Shown in pieces: positions 45,557-55,844 of a stretch of DNA of 64,000 nucleotides. The stretch comes from Mucilaginibacter_A sp050955045. Lineage in GTDB: Bacteria > Bacteroidota > Bacteroidia > Sphingobacteriales > Sphingobacteriaceae. The notes under the pieces are model-generated. The model ran no database searches, had not been told where the DNA came from, and saw only the letters and a program-made list of their open reading frames with translations. Position numbers and translations under genes: made by a program. The stretch's first letter is position 1; each line of letters begins with the position of its first letter. The stretch is from positions 186,001 through 250,000 of the forward strand of contig JBPBQV010000002.1 of the NCBI GenBank assembly GCA_050955045.1, in the 5' to 3' direction.

Positions 45557-48424
45557 ATGAAGCAAAATAAAACTTTACTGAATTTAGGACTCAGTATTAG
45601 CATCATCATAATGCTTCTTTTACCTGCCTTTTCTTTTAGCCAAGGTTTGATCAATAATGGGGCAAACATTGTAGCCAATGGCGGATTATCATCAACCCAA
45701 GTTTTCATCAACTTAAATGGTTCAACAGCGAATTATTTAAACCAATCTGGCGGGTTAATAACGGGTACCAATATTGGTTATGATGTTTCTGCGGATGGCA
45801 GCGCAACTACTTCTATTACAGTTGGCGGCAACTGGACAAATAACGCTTCAAATGCAGCCATTTCGGGTTATGGCTTGACTACAATTTTCAATAATACATC
45901 AGTTGCACAAACGATTGGCGGAACTGCTTCAACCAGCTTTTTTAATTTGATTTGTTCTGGTTCAAGTAAAACTTTCAGTGCACCGTCTTCTTCGCCGTTT
46001 GCAGTTAAAACTGTTAATAACTTTAGTCTTAGCAGTTCTGTTACGTATTCTAATATCTCTTCCATAAATATTGGTAAAGTATTTTCAGGTACTGCATCCC
46101 TTAACTCAGGTAGTATTCCTGTTATCATTGGTGATGACTATACAAACTCTGCAACAAGCTATACAGTAACCGGAGACTGGACTTATAACGGCTCCGGTTT
46201 AAACAGCCCAAACACCACAACTGGTACCACAGCCAGTACATTGATGGTTGGAGCATTAAACTATAACAACTTAAATATTCTTTCTGCTGATGGCACCAAC
46301 AAAGCAGCTCCTCTTAATGGCGCAGCTACCATATCTGGAGTTTTAACTGTTGCAGATAAATGTACTTTCCAAACCGGGGCAAACCTAACACTCCTATCCA
46401 CAGTAAATGGTACAGCAAGCGTAGCAGCACTAACAGGTTCTGCAAATATTACCGGCAATGTAAATGTACAGCGTTTTGTTACCGGCAGCTATGGCCGCAG
46501 TTACCGGCTAATTTCCTCTCCTGTTAATAATGCTACAGGTTTTTACAATCTTACATCGCTTATTAATTTTACACCAATTACTGGCCCAAACTCGGGCACC
46601 GGCAGTTTTGATGTCTCCAACACTAATAATGCTTCTGTATGGATGTATCGCGAAGGTGATCCTTTTCCTGCTAATACCGTTATTAAGGATAGTGATTATA
46701 AAGGAATCTATTCTTTAACAGAAAATATTCCGGTTGGTACCGGCCTACTATTTTTTAATCGTGGCAACCGCACTACCAACTTAACCAGTAAACTAAAAGG
46801 GCCAACTTTTCCGGCACCGGAAGATAATGCTATTGCGTTTACAGGTACACTTAACCAGGGAAGTATCAGTGTGAATGTTCCACAAAACAACATAAACAAC
46901 TTTACGGTTAGCAGCCCTTATGCTAAAGAAAGTCCGGGTTCTTCTCTGCAAAGTGCTTATTATTACAAATATAATTCAAGTTATGCACCTGTGGCTAACA
47001 TGTTGCGTACCAACTGGTACGGCACCAGCGGGAAAACAGCAGATCAAGGCTCAGACGGTTTTAATCTGATCGGCAACCCTTATGCATCTACCATAGATTT
47101 AGACTTAGTTACTTTCGGCAGTGATATTAATTCGCTTATTTATTTTTATAATCCTGCTAGTAAACAGTTTTCCTATTACTCAAAAGGCAGTGCAACAAGC
47201 GGCTCTACTGTTACAGATGGTAATGGCGCAAACCGTTATTTAGCCAGCGGACAAGGTTTTTTTGTAAAATGTAATGTGGTTGGCTCTACCAGTGCAGGCG
47301 TTACTTTTAACGAAAGTAATAAAGTAAATAACCAGCTTACTACTTCCACTTCACCAAAGCTTTTAATGTCGGCACCAATTAAAGGAGATTTTGGTACCGG
47401 ACAACTAATTATGGGTGCGCCTATCAGCAATAATTTAGATCCGCTAGCCGGGATAAACTCCAAAATTATGCTGCAATTGAGAACAGATAGTATCAATTAT
47501 GATGGCATAGGTTTGTTCTTCAATAAAAATAATATAGCAAACTACGACCAAAACGATGCAACTGATTTAGACGGAATGACGCCAGCTGTTTATTTATCCA
47601 GCTATTCGGCAGATAACAGGCGTTTAGGCATTAACAGAATGCCGCTGGTAAACAAGCAAATGCGGATAAAACTATTTGTAGATGCAACTTCAAACGCAAA
47701 CCAGCAGTTGCGTATAACTGATATGGCCAACGTTGCACCAAAATATAATGTTTATGTGGTTGATCATTATAAAAAAGATTCGTTGCAACTCAGCCTGAAC
47801 AACGCTTATAATTTTAATATCAACCCAACAGATACTTCTTCCAAAGGTGCAAACCGGATGGAATTGGTTTTTAACCTTAATCCCGAAGGAATTTATAAGC
47901 TGCTTACTTTTACAGGAAAAATAGACAACCGTAATGTTGTGCTTAACTGGACAACCAAAAACGAAGCTAACTATACTTCTTTTACCATAGAAAAAAGCGT
48001 GGATGGCGGCAAAACGTTCGTTGCAATTGGTTCTATTGCAGCTAACAATAGCGGTTCTTACTTCTTAACGGATAATAATGTTGATAACGGCGTTGTTATC
48101 TATCGGTTAAAACAAAATGTTTTGGATCTACCAAGTTATTCAGATAATGTAAACATCAGCCTGAACACTTTGAATGCAAATTCTTTTTACGTTTATCCAA
48201 ATCCGGCAAGTTCTTTCATTCAAATTAATGCAACAAAAGCGTTAGAAGGCGCAGCAGAAATCCGAATTATAAATTTAACAGGCAGCTCGGTACTAAAATC
48301 AGTGGCAACAAACAGTAATGCTTTGCGGATGGATATCAGTACGCTTAAACCAGGTGTTTATATTGCCGAAGTTACCAATGCGGATAAAAAAGTAATTAGC
48401 AGGGCTAAATTTATTAAATATTAA
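45557..48424 (+). CDS. T9SS-exported surface protein with C-terminal sorting domain
   Basis: 955 residues, signal peptide to SFSQG. Ser/Thr/Asn-rich beta repeats (about 30-300), a middle domain shared with the 33.4 kb protein (VNVQRFVTGSYGRSYRLISSPV, GTGLLFFNRGNR, FNLIGNPYAS), a fibronectin-like part (LNWTTKNEANYTSFTIEKSVDGG) and a type A T9SS tail (FYVYPNPASSFIQI ... LKPGVYIAEV ... RAKFIKY). Probably a surface glycan- or cell-contact protein. The dispersed word in the signal peptide (45611) is read M-L-L-L. Confidence 0.82.
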   Translation: MKQNKTLLNLGLSISIIIMLLLPAFSFSQGLINNGANIVANGGLSSTQVFINLNGSTANYLNQSGGLITGTNIGYDVSADGSATTSITVGGNWTNNASNAAISGYGLTTIFNNTSVAQTIGGTASTSFFNLICSGSSKTFSAPSSSPFAVKTVNNFSLSSSVTYSNISSINIGKVFSGTASLNSGSIPVIIGDDYTNSATSYTVTGDWTYNGSGLNSPNTTTGTTASTLMVGALNYNNLNILSADGTNKAAPLNGAATISGVLTVADKCTFQTGANLTLLSTVNGTASVAALTGSANITGNVNVQRFVTGSYGRSYRLISSPVNNATGFYNLTSLINFTPITGPNSGTGSFDVSNTNNASVWMYREGDPFPANTVIKDSDYKGIYSLTENIPVGTGLLFFNRGNRTTNLTSKLKGPTFPAPEDNAIAFTGTLNQGSISVNVPQNNINNFTVSSPYAKESPGSSLQSAYYYKYNSSYAPVANMLRTNWYGTSGKTADQGSDGFNLIGNPYASTIDLDLVTFGSDINSLIYFYNPASKQFSYYSKGSATSGSTVTDGNGANRYLASGQGFFVKCNVVGSTSAGVTFNESNKVNNQLTTSTSPKLLMSAPIKGDFGTGQLIMGAPISNNLDPLAGINSKIMLQLRTDSINYDGIGLFFNKNNIANYDQNDATDLDGMTPAVYLSSYSADNRRLGINRMPLVNKQMRIKLFVDATSNANQQLRITDMANVAPKYNVYVVDHYKKDSLQLSLNNAYNFNINPTDTSSKGANRMELVFNLNPEGIYKLLTFTGKIDNRNVVLNWTTKNEANYTSFTIEKSVDGGKTFVAIGSIAANNSGSYFLTDNNVDNGVVIYRLKQNVLDLPSYSDNVNISLNTLNANSFYVYPNPASSFIQINATKALEGAAEIRIINLTGSSVLKSVATNSNALRMDISTLKPGVYIAEVTNADKKVISRAKFIKY

Positions 48425-48453
48425 CTTTTAATTAAATTAACAGTATTTTGCTG

Positions 48454-48466
48454 ATAAAAGAAGCAT
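48454..48466 (+). repeat. Dispersed word in the gap before the small membrane protein
   Basis: ATAAAAGAAGCAT, preceded by GTATTTTGCTG, 30 bases after the T9SS gene stop. The T-rich lead and the TAAAA part can pair weakly. Confidence 0.6.
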
Positions 48467-48496
48467 TTAGATTAAGGGAAAAGTTTAAATTTGTTA

Positions 48497-48763
48497 ATGA
48501 TGAAACTTAAAAGAATCTGTATATTTTTGTTATCAACTGTTTTTCTGTTGCTGATAAATATAATACAGTTAAAAGCGCAAGGTGTGCCTACAGCATGTGA
48601 CGGTGACCCGGATGTAGAATGCCCGATTGATGCGCCCGTAATTTTATTGGTAGCCGCAATACTGTTTTTATCGGTAAAAAAACTTTATGCTACTCAAAAC
48701 AGCGTAAATAGTTGGGTAAAAGAAGCATCAGATTTTTACCCGGGTGAGAAGAAAACTCACTAA
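48497..48763 (+). CDS. Small membrane protein with P-I-D / hydrophobic / basic segment
   Basis: 88 residues from ATG 48497 (48500 also possible). A signal peptide (to LKAQG) is followed by CDGDPDVECPIDAPV, a hydrophobic stretch (ILLVAAILFLSV) and KKLY. A Pro-Ile-Asp motif before a hydrophobic helix and a basic end is common in small Bacteroidota proteins of this type. Here about 23 polar residues follow, created partly by a copy of the dispersed word (48716, read V-K-E-A-S). The gene overlaps the convergent kinase gene by 36 bases. Could be a sorted surface peptide. Confidence 0.6.
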   Translation: MMKLKRICIFLLSTVFLLLINIIQLKAQGVPTACDGDPDVECPIDAPVILLVAAILFLSVKKLYATQNSVNSWVKEASDFYPGEKKTH

Positions 48764-49579
48764 ATCCTGAATAGGGTGTTTTATAATTTTCCCTATTTGT
48801 ATTTCCTGCGAGGTGCAAATTTCCTGTAATTCTTCTTTTAAATGCCAGGCAACAGAACCTACAAAATGGCACTTTATCGTTTTATATTCCTGATAACTTT
48901 TGATATTGGTAGTTACAAATTCGGTTAAACCTTCCTGAATTAGTTTCTTACCATAATCTCCAACTTTAATTTCACTTAAAAAAGCAGCGAAAGAAGCCAG
49001 GTAATAATTAGCGCCTTGCTTGTGATAAACGTGATTAATTAGTGTTTCTTTATTTACCGAATAATTGTTTGCAAATAAAGCACTTTCGGTTTCGGGCATA
49101 CGGCCATATAAATAATCCGTAACCAGTTTTTTGCCAAAGTAACTGCCGGAACCTTCGTCGCCCAAAACATAGCCCAAACCATGTTTTCCCTCAAAAATGT
49201 TTTCTCCGTCGAAATAAGTAATGTTAGAACCGGTTCCCAGGATGCAACATAAACCGCTTTCGGTTCCACAGGTTGCATAAGCTGAACCCAATAAATCGCT
49301 ATCTACACTGATATAAGCTTGTTTAAAAACCTGACTAAGTACATTTGAAACTGCTTCACGCTTATCCGGACTGGAACAACCGGCGCCAAAAAAGTAAACT
49401 TCTTTCACATGTTCGGCCAGGGCGATCAGATTTTCCTGTTTACTGATCACCCTGAACATTTCTTTATCCGATAAAAAAAATGGGTTGATGCCAGCTGTTT
49501 TAAACGCTGTATGCGGTTGTTTAGGTGTAATAAGTATCCAATCCGTTTTGGTAGATCCGCTATCTGCAATTAAAATCAT
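48728..49579 (-). CDS. N-acetylglucosamine kinase-like ATPase (BadF/BadG family)
   Basis: 283 residues of the actin-like ATPase fold: phosphate-1 motif ADSGSTKTDW, phosphate-2 LGTGSNI, and GYVLGDEGSGSYFGKKL, typical of GlcNAc kinase-like proteins. Cytoplasmic; likely phosphorylates an amino sugar, perhaps from wall recycling. Its ATG overlaps the stop of the receiver protein (ATGA). Its TGA is formed with the last base of a dispersed word (48716-48728). Confidence 0.85.
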   Translation of the reverse strand: MILIADSGSTKTDWILITPKQPHTAFKTAGINPFFLSDKEMFRVISKQENLIALAEHVKEVYFFGAGCSSPDKREAVSNVLSQVFKQAYISVDSDLLGSAYATCGTESGLCCILGTGSNITYFDGENIFEGKHGLGYVLGDEGSGSYFGKKLVTDYLYGRMPETESALFANNYSVNKETLINHVYHKQGANYYLASFAAFLSEIKVGDYGKKLIQEGLTEFVTTNIKSYQEYKTIKCHFVGSVAWHLKEELQEICTSQEIQIGKIIKHPIQDLVSFLLTRVKI

Positions 49580-49962
49580 ACAGTGATTTCTTCCAGTTTC
49601 TGATGCGTTAAGGGTTTGTGCAGAAATTGGGTTACAAAGCGGCTTTCCATCACTTTGCGATGATCAACAGGATCAAGCGATGAACTTAAAATATAAATCA
49701 TCGGTGAGTTTTCGATATTTATTTTTAATTTCTCGTATTCTTTTAAAAATTCAAACGCATTCATTTGCGGCATACGCACATCTAAAAAAATAACATCAGG
49801 TTTATAGGTTTCGTTTTTTAGCTCTTCTAAAGCCTCCTCTGCTGATTCTTTTACTATGACGTTTTTTGCAAAAAGTTCATTCTCTATAATCTTGCGGTTT
49901 ATCATATTATCGATGTAATTATCATCAATTAATAAACACAATTGATATTTTGCTTGTGGCAT
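49576..49962 (-). CDS. Single-domain response regulator
   Basis: 128 residues, receiver domain only: acidic pair in LLIDDN, phospho-acceptor in VIFLDVRMPQMNAFEF, Thr/Ser site in YILSSS and Lys in LHKPL. No output domain, so it acts by protein contact in a phosphorelay. It overlaps the ATPase gene by 4 bases and follows tolC by 55; no kinase gene is adjacent. Confidence 0.88.
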   Translation of the reverse strand: MPQAKYQLCLLIDDNYIDNMINRKIIENELFAKNVIVKESAEEALEELKNETYKPDVIFLDVRMPQMNAFEFLKEYEKLKINIENSPMIYILSSSLDPVDHRKVMESRFVTQFLHKPLTHQKLEEITV

Positions 49963-50017
49963 AAGGATAACTCGGCTTTAAGTAATGTATTAAACTATGC
50001 AATAACAATTCCAAGTT

Positions 50018-51346
50018 TTAATTCAGACTGATACTTCCTGTTATTTCTTTCAGACTGACTTCTGATAATTTGGTTTGGTATTGATCATTAAAAAAACGGG
50101 TTTGCGCATCTAAATAATTTCTTTGTGCTTCTCTTACTTCCAGCGGCGTAATGTTGCCCAGCCGATATTTTTCAAGTGAAATGTCAAGGTTTTTTTTCGC
50201 AATCTCCACGTTTGATTGTCCTAAACGAATTAAATCTAGTCCGGATAAATAATTTATGTATAATGAATTAATTTGCGCTTCAACCAGCAGCCGGATTTGG
50301 CTTTGCCTGATATCTGCACTGTTAATTTGTAATTTAGCAACACGTTCTCTCCTTGTTTGGTTAAATCCGTCAAATATATTAACACTAGCCGTTAATCCAT
50401 AATTTAATCCTTTAGTAGCTTGCGTTCTGGTAAAACCAGCAGGCGTTTTACTATTGCTGAAAGCATAACCGGAATTAACACCTAGTATAGGATAACGTAT
50501 AGAACGAACTTGTTTCAAAGAAATTTCGGCCAGCCTTTTATTTATTTGTGAAGAAATTATGGCAGGATTTGATTTTTGTGCCTGGGAAATAATATCGCTC
50601 AAAATAGGCTGGTTTTGAATTATAAGTGTATCCGGAACAGAAAAATCTTCGTCCAATTTTCTCACCAGCAATTGGTTCAAATCAATTTTAGTTGTTTTAA
50701 ACTGTTGGATCTGTGTTAAATAAGCGGCAGTATCTGTATTAAAATTTACCTCTGCATTCAAAACATCCAGTTTAGAAGCGCGGCCAACATTAAATTTATC
50801 CGAAGCATAACGCAACTGCAAGCGCGAAATATCAATTGCTCCTTTTAACGATATAATTTGCTGATTCTGATTTACGAGATTATAATAAGTAGAAATTACC
50901 GATGCCAGTGTGCTCTGTATAGTATCTCTTTGTTGCACCTGGCTCAGTTGGTCTAACTGTTTTAACTGTGCATAATTGGCAAACATGGCAAAACCATCAA
51001 AAATAGTCCAGTTGATATTAGGTCCATAACTAGAGCTGGAGTTGCGCAGATTATTTAAATTATTTGTTGTGCCATCTGATCGGGTTTGGTCTATATTTAA
51101 AATACTGCTGTTAGTACTTGCAGTGGCATTAAGCAATGGAAAATAGCCAGCGTTGCCATAAGTTACATTACCGGCTGCTATAATCGTATTGTTTTTGGCA
51201 AGCCGAATGTTATAATTGTTTTTTAGAGCGATGGAAACGGCATCTTCCAAAGTAAGTAAAGGCGCATTTTGTGCAAAAACGACAGTAGTAATAAAAAACA
51301 GGCATAAAAGAAGCACCGGTAAAAATTTCATCAGCTTCATGGTCAT
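50018..51346 (-). CDS. TolC-family outer-membrane efflux protein
   Basis: 442 residues, signal peptide to VFAQN, two outer-membrane-efflux repeats with long coiled helices (SQVQQRDTIQSTLASVISTYYNLVNQ; DIRQSQIRLLVEAQINSLYINYL). Forms the exit duct of the RND pump. Its ATG shares one base with the stop of the pump gene (TAATG). The dispersed word in the signal peptide (51304) is read V-L-L-L-C. Confidence 0.92.
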   Translation of the reverse strand: MTMKLMKFLPVLLLCLFFITTVVFAQNAPLLTLEDAVSIALKNNYNIRLAKNNTIIAAGNVTYGNAGYFPLLNATASTNSSILNIDQTRSDGTTNNLNNLRNSSSSYGPNINWTIFDGFAMFANYAQLKQLDQLSQVQQRDTIQSTLASVISTYYNLVNQNQQIISLKGAIDISRLQLRYASDKFNVGRASKLDVLNAEVNFNTDTAAYLTQIQQFKTTKIDLNQLLVRKLDEDFSVPDTLIIQNQPILSDIISQAQKSNPAIISSQINKRLAEISLKQVRSIRYPILGVNSGYAFSNSKTPAGFTRTQATKGLNYGLTASVNIFDGFNQTRRERVAKLQINSADIRQSQIRLLVEAQINSLYINYLSGLDLIRLGQSNVEIAKKNLDISLEKYRLGNITPLEVREAQRNYLDAQTRFFNDQYQTKLSEVSLKEITGSISLN

Positions 51347-54300
51347 TAATTTTGGTGCTCGGGCAACAGTAACTGTTCGTCTTTATTGTTAATAGTTTGA
51401 TTTTCTTCTACAGGCTCATCGTCCGGGTTGTGTTTCACTTTGGCAGAGAAAACTACAAACATTACTGGAATAACGTAAAGCGTTAATACCAGCGAAAACA
51501 TCATTCCACCCATAATTACGATCCCCAGCGAAATACGGCTTTTTGCACCGGCACCCAAAGCAAAAGCAATTGGCACGGCACCTAATACAACAGCAAAACT
51601 AGTCATCAAAATAGGGCGCAACCTTGATGTTGCGGCTTCGATTACAGCATCAAGCTTTGATAAACCTGCGGCTTCCATCCGTTGGTTAGCAAATTCTACA
51701 ATCAAGATTCCGTTTTTGGTAACCAAACCAACTAGTGTAATCATTCCGATTTCGCTAAAAATATTTAAACTTTGATTAAACAGCCAAAGTGATAAAAATG
51801 CACCTGCAATTGCCAGCGGAACGGTTAACATTACTACAAACGGATCAATAAAACTTTCAAACTGTGCCGATAATACCAAATAAATCAGTAGTAAAGCAAA
51901 AGCAAAAGCATATAAAATATTAGACGAACCTTCAGAAAAATCCCGCGACGGACCCGTTAAATCCGAACTAAAGCTTTGGTCTAATTTGCCTTTTGCAATA
52001 CGTTGCATTTCTTTTATACCATCACCTATTGTTCGTCCGGGAGCCAAACCAGCTTGTACTGTGGCAGATTTAAAACGGTTAAAGTGATAAATAGATGGCG
52101 GCGTAGAACTTTCGGTTACGTTAACAACATTATCCAACTGAATTAATGCGCCATTGCTGCTGCGCACATAAATAGATTTCAAATCCAGCGGCTGATCGCG
52201 ATTGGAACGGTCAACTTGTGCAATTACCTGATATTGCTTTCCACTCATTAAAAAATAATCCAAACGGCCTGCGCTATAATACAATTGCAGTGTTTGGGCA
52301 ATATCTGCTACGGATACGCCTAAATCACGTGCCCGATCCCGATCAGTAGTAATTGATAATTGCGGTTTAGTAAATTTCAGATTTACATCTACCACTTGAA
52401 AAACCGGACTTTTATTTGCTTCTGCCATAAATTCCGGCAGCACTTTTCTGATTTTTTCAAAGTCCTGATTCTGGATTACAAACTGAACTGGTAAAGAAGT
52501 ACGTGCGCCACTGCCACCACCACTAATAGTTTGTTCTTGTATTACAAATGCCTTGGCATCCGGAAAACGTGCTAAATTTTTGGTCATAAAATCAGCAATT
52601 TCCTGTTGTGTGCGAACACGCCTGTCCGGATCAACCAAACCAATCCGGCCAAAACCGGAATTGATATTAGAGCCGGGAGATATAACCGAAATATTAATTT
52701 GTTTTTCCGGAACAGAATCTTCTACAAACTGCGAAACCTTGTTCATGTAACGCGTCATAAATTCGTAGGATGCGCCTTCTTGCCCCGTTACAGTATAACG
52801 CAGCAAACTACGGTCATCCAATGGAGCTAATTCTGAAGGTGTGATTTTAAAAAGCACGCCAACAATTACTAGAGAAGCAACCAAAATGACACCAGAAATC
52901 CATTTCCGCTTCATAAAATTAGTTAGCGAACTGGTGTAAGAACTGGTCATGTTCTGGAAAAAAGGCTCCGTTTGCTCATAAAATTTTGATTTCTTTTGAT
53001 CCTTACGGATCAGTTTTACATTCAGCATCGGCGTTAACGATAAGGAAACGAAAGCAGAAATTAACACCGCACCGGCAACGACAACTGCAAACTCCCGAAA
53101 TAATCTCCCCGTAAATCCTTGTAAAAAAACAATCGGTAAAAACACTGCGGCCAGCGTTACAGAAGTAGAAATTACGGCAAAAAATATTTCCTCGGAACCT
53201 TCAAAAGCAGCTTTGCGGATGTCCATTCCTTCTTCTACCTTTTTATAAATATTTTCCGTGACGACAATTCCATCATCTACCACTAAACCTGTGGCGAGTA
53301 CAATTCCCAATAACGTTAAAATATTAATGGAGAAACCAAAAACATACATGATAAAAAAAGCACCGATTAGCGAAACTGGAATATCAATCAATGGACGAAA
53401 AGCAATCAGCCAATCTCTAAAAAACAAGTAGATGATAATTACCACCAGCACGAAAGAAATTAGCAAAGTTTCTTTTACTTCTTCGATGGACTGGTTGATA
53501 AAACGCGTATTATCCAGCGCAACTTCTACTTTAATATCTTTGGGCAAATCTTTTTTTACCTGCGCTAATCTTTTGTAAAAATCTTTGGCAATCTGTACAT
53601 AATTGGCTCCTGGCTGCGGCACAATAGCCAAACCTACTTCCGGAATACCAGATTCGCGCAGCGCCGTTTCTTCGTTTGCAGCACCTAATATGGCATAGCC
53701 TACGTCACGTAAATGAATAACGCGGTTACTATCCGAACGGATAATCAGGTTATTAAAATCTTTTTCTGTGATCAACTTTCCTAAAGCACGTACGGATAAC
53801 TCGGTATTGTTACCTTCAATTTTACCTGCTGGCAGCTCCACATTTTCCCTTGCTAATGCAGCCTGAACATCAGTTGTCGCTAACTTATAAGCGGTAAGTT
53901 TGTTAGGATCGAGCCACAAACGCATAGCATACTGGCGTTGGCCTTGCACGTTAACCGCACTTACTCCCGGAATAGTTTGCAAGGCTTCCAGCAAAACATT
54001 CTCAGCATAATCATTGATCTGCAAAATATTACGTGTATCACTGCTTACAGTAAGCGTAATAATATTGTCAGAATTGGCATCAGCTTTGGTTACTACCGGC
54101 GGTGCATCTATATCCTGTGGCAATTGGCGTTGTGCTTGCGAAACTTTATCCCGTACATCATTTGCAGCTGTTTCTAAATCAGCATCCAAGTCAAATTCTA
54201 CCGTAATGTTACTCGAACCAACAGAACTGCTGGAAGATATATTACGGATACCCGGAATACCATTAATTACTTTTTCAATCGGTTCTGTAATTTGAGATTC

Positions 54301-54477
54301 GATTACATCCGAATTGGCACCTGAATAATTGGTAGAAACAGAAATAATCGGCGGATCCACCGAAGGAAAATCTCTTGTTCCCAAAAACTTGTAGCCAATA
54401 ATACCAAAAACCACAATGGCAACAGATAAAACCGTTGTTAAAACCGGCCTTTTGATACTGGTTGAGGATAAACTCAT
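51346..54477 (-). CDS. RND multidrug efflux transporter, HAE-1 type
   Basis: 1043 residues, 12 membrane helices and two large periplasmic loops. It begins LSSTSIKRPVLTTVLSVAIVVFG and keeps the proton-relay aspartate pair in GLVVDDGIVVTENIY (about 400), as in AcrB-like drug pumps. N-terminal GTRDFPSVDPP and the second-half repeat are intact. Starts 5 bases after the adaptor gene. Probable substrates: drugs, bile-like or plant compounds. Confidence 0.96.
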   Translation of the reverse strand: MSLSSTSIKRPVLTTVLSVAIVVFGIIGYKFLGTRDFPSVDPPIISVSTNYSGANSDVIESQITEPIEKVINGIPGIRNISSSSSVGSSNITVEFDLDADLETAANDVRDKVSQAQRQLPQDIDAPPVVTKADANSDNIITLTVSSDTRNILQINDYAENVLLEALQTIPGVSAVNVQGQRQYAMRLWLDPNKLTAYKLATTDVQAALARENVELPAGKIEGNNTELSVRALGKLITEKDFNNLIIRSDSNRVIHLRDVGYAILGAANEETALRESGIPEVGLAIVPQPGANYVQIAKDFYKRLAQVKKDLPKDIKVEVALDNTRFINQSIEEVKETLLISFVLVVIIIYLFFRDWLIAFRPLIDIPVSLIGAFFIMYVFGFSINILTLLGIVLATGLVVDDGIVVTENIYKKVEEGMDIRKAAFEGSEEIFFAVISTSVTLAAVFLPIVFLQGFTGRLFREFAVVVAGAVLISAFVSLSLTPMLNVKLIRKDQKKSKFYEQTEPFFQNMTSSYTSSLTNFMKRKWISGVILVASLVIVGVLFKITPSELAPLDDRSLLRYTVTGQEGASYEFMTRYMNKVSQFVEDSVPEKQINISVISPGSNINSGFGRIGLVDPDRRVRTQQEIADFMTKNLARFPDAKAFVIQEQTISGGGSGARTSLPVQFVIQNQDFEKIRKVLPEFMAEANKSPVFQVVDVNLKFTKPQLSITTDRDRARDLGVSVADIAQTLQLYYSAGRLDYFLMSGKQYQVIAQVDRSNRDQPLDLKSIYVRSSNGALIQLDNVVNVTESSTPPSIYHFNRFKSATVQAGLAPGRTIGDGIKEMQRIAKGKLDQSFSSDLTGPSRDFSEGSSNILYAFAFALLLIYLVLSAQFESFIDPFVVMLTVPLAIAGAFLSLWLFNQSLNIFSEIGMITLVGLVTKNGILIVEFANQRMEAAGLSKLDAVIEAATSRLRPILMTSFAVVLGAVPIAFALGAGAKSRISLGIVIMGGMMFSLVLTLYVIPVMFVVFSAKVKHNPDDEPVEENQTINNKDEQLLLPEHQN

Positions 54478-54482
54478 AAGCT

Positions 54483-55559
54483 TTATTTGATGGTTTTAAT
54501 GATTTTTAATGGAACATCTGGCCGCAACTGGATAATGCCGGATACAATTAAACTATCGCCAGGTTTTAACCCTTCAGTAATTTGAATCTTAGTTTCTGTC
54601 CGTACATCAGTTTTAACATCTCTAGAGGTAGCCACGCCTTTTTCTACTACAAAAACTTTACTCGTCCTAATATCTGGGATTACACATTCTGTAGGAACCA
54701 TAATCGTTTTCGGAACCTGTTCCAGCGTTAAATTAATTTTGGCAAAACTACCAGCACGCAGCAACCCCTTTGGATTAGCTGTTTTGGCACGAATGGTTAT
54801 GGAACGAGAAGTCAGATCAAGATTTGGTTCGATAGCATAAACCGTTCCGGTAAAGTTTTCTTTGGAGCTTTCCAGATTAAAGTGAATTTTACTGCCGGTT
54901 TTAATCAGGGAAAGATATTTCTCCGGAACGGAAAACGTAATTTTTGCCGGATTCATATTTACCAAAGTAGCAATAGAACTGGAGGGAGAAAGGTAACCGC
55001 CCGGACTAATGTTCCGCAAACCGATAATGCCTGAAAATGGTGCACGAACTTCTGTTTTGGCAATTTGTGCACGAATTAAATCTGCCTGCGATTTAAAAAC
55101 ATTTAAGGAAGATAAAGAAGTATCATATTCCTCTTTACTTACAGCTTCTTTTTGCAGCAAAATCCGGTTACGGTATTCTGTTTGTTCGGCCAATTTAATC
55201 TGAACCTGAACTGATTTTAACGAAGCCACCTGATCCTGGTTATAAACCCGAACCAGCAATTGGCCTTTGCTAACATACGTTCCTTCTTTAAAGAAAATAC
55301 CGGTAATATTACCTGCAGTTTCGCTGCGTAACTCTACTTGTTCGTTGGCATCAATCGTTCCGGTAATATCAATGGCGTTGCTAAAAGCAGTATCTTTAAC
55401 CAGCATTATGGTAACCGGCACTGGTTTGTTCGGTTTTTTACCACCTTTTGTTGCTGGTTGAATCTTTTTTTCTTTTGCCTTGGCACCGTAAAATTTGTTA
55501 TAAAGGATGTAACCTATTACTAAAATCAGCAGCGGATAAATAATGTATTTTGGCTTCAT
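54483..55559 (-). CDS. RND efflux periplasmic adaptor (membrane fusion protein)
   Basis: 358 residues. One N-terminal anchor helix (about 5-24), no lipobox, a basic linker (KKIQPATKGGKKPNKP), then barrel-sandwich, hairpin and beta-barrel domains (VELRSETAGNITGIFFKEGTYVSKGQLLVRV; EVRAPFSGIIGLRNISPG). Joins the pump to TolC. First gene of the adaptor-pump-tolC operon; no regulator gene is adjacent. A sister-form word (55651) lies in its upstream gap. Confidence 0.93.
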   Translation of the reverse strand: MKPKYIIYPLLILVIGYILYNKFYGAKAKEKKIQPATKGGKKPNKPVPVTIMLVKDTAFSNAIDITGTIDANEQVELRSETAGNITGIFFKEGTYVSKGQLLVRVYNQDQVASLKSVQVQIKLAEQTEYRNRILLQKEAVSKEEYDTSLSSLNVFKSQADLIRAQIAKTEVRAPFSGIIGLRNISPGGYLSPSSSIATLVNMNPAKITFSVPEKYLSLIKTGSKIHFNLESSKENFTGTVYAIEPNLDLTSRSITIRAKTANPKGLLRAGSFAKINLTLEQVPKTIMVPTECVIPDIRTSKVFVVEKGVATSRDVKTDVRTETKIQITEGLKPGDSLIVSGIIQLRPDVPLKIIKTIK

Positions 55560-55844
55560 TGATTGGTTCTGCTCCTGCTTACAGGAAGGTTTTTTTAAGT
55601 ATAAAAATCTGCTACTGTATTAATCTTCGGTTTAAAGTTATTTTTATACGATAAAAACAGCAATAAAAATGTGAGGTAATACTTTAGGGCAATTTTCACA
55701 ATTGTGAGGCTAACAAAACTACCAGATAATGTTACAATTGCTTGCCTGTATCAACCATTTTACAACGTTTATGTTCGTAAGTAAACTTCAGCATTTCAGT
55801 TTTAAAAACGGAATACTGTTTTTAGCAAATAATTTTAAAGCTTT

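Noticed and set aside
48486..48493. TAAATTTG as a promoter -7 element
   Set aside because: It ends 3 bases before the start codon, leaving no room for a leader.
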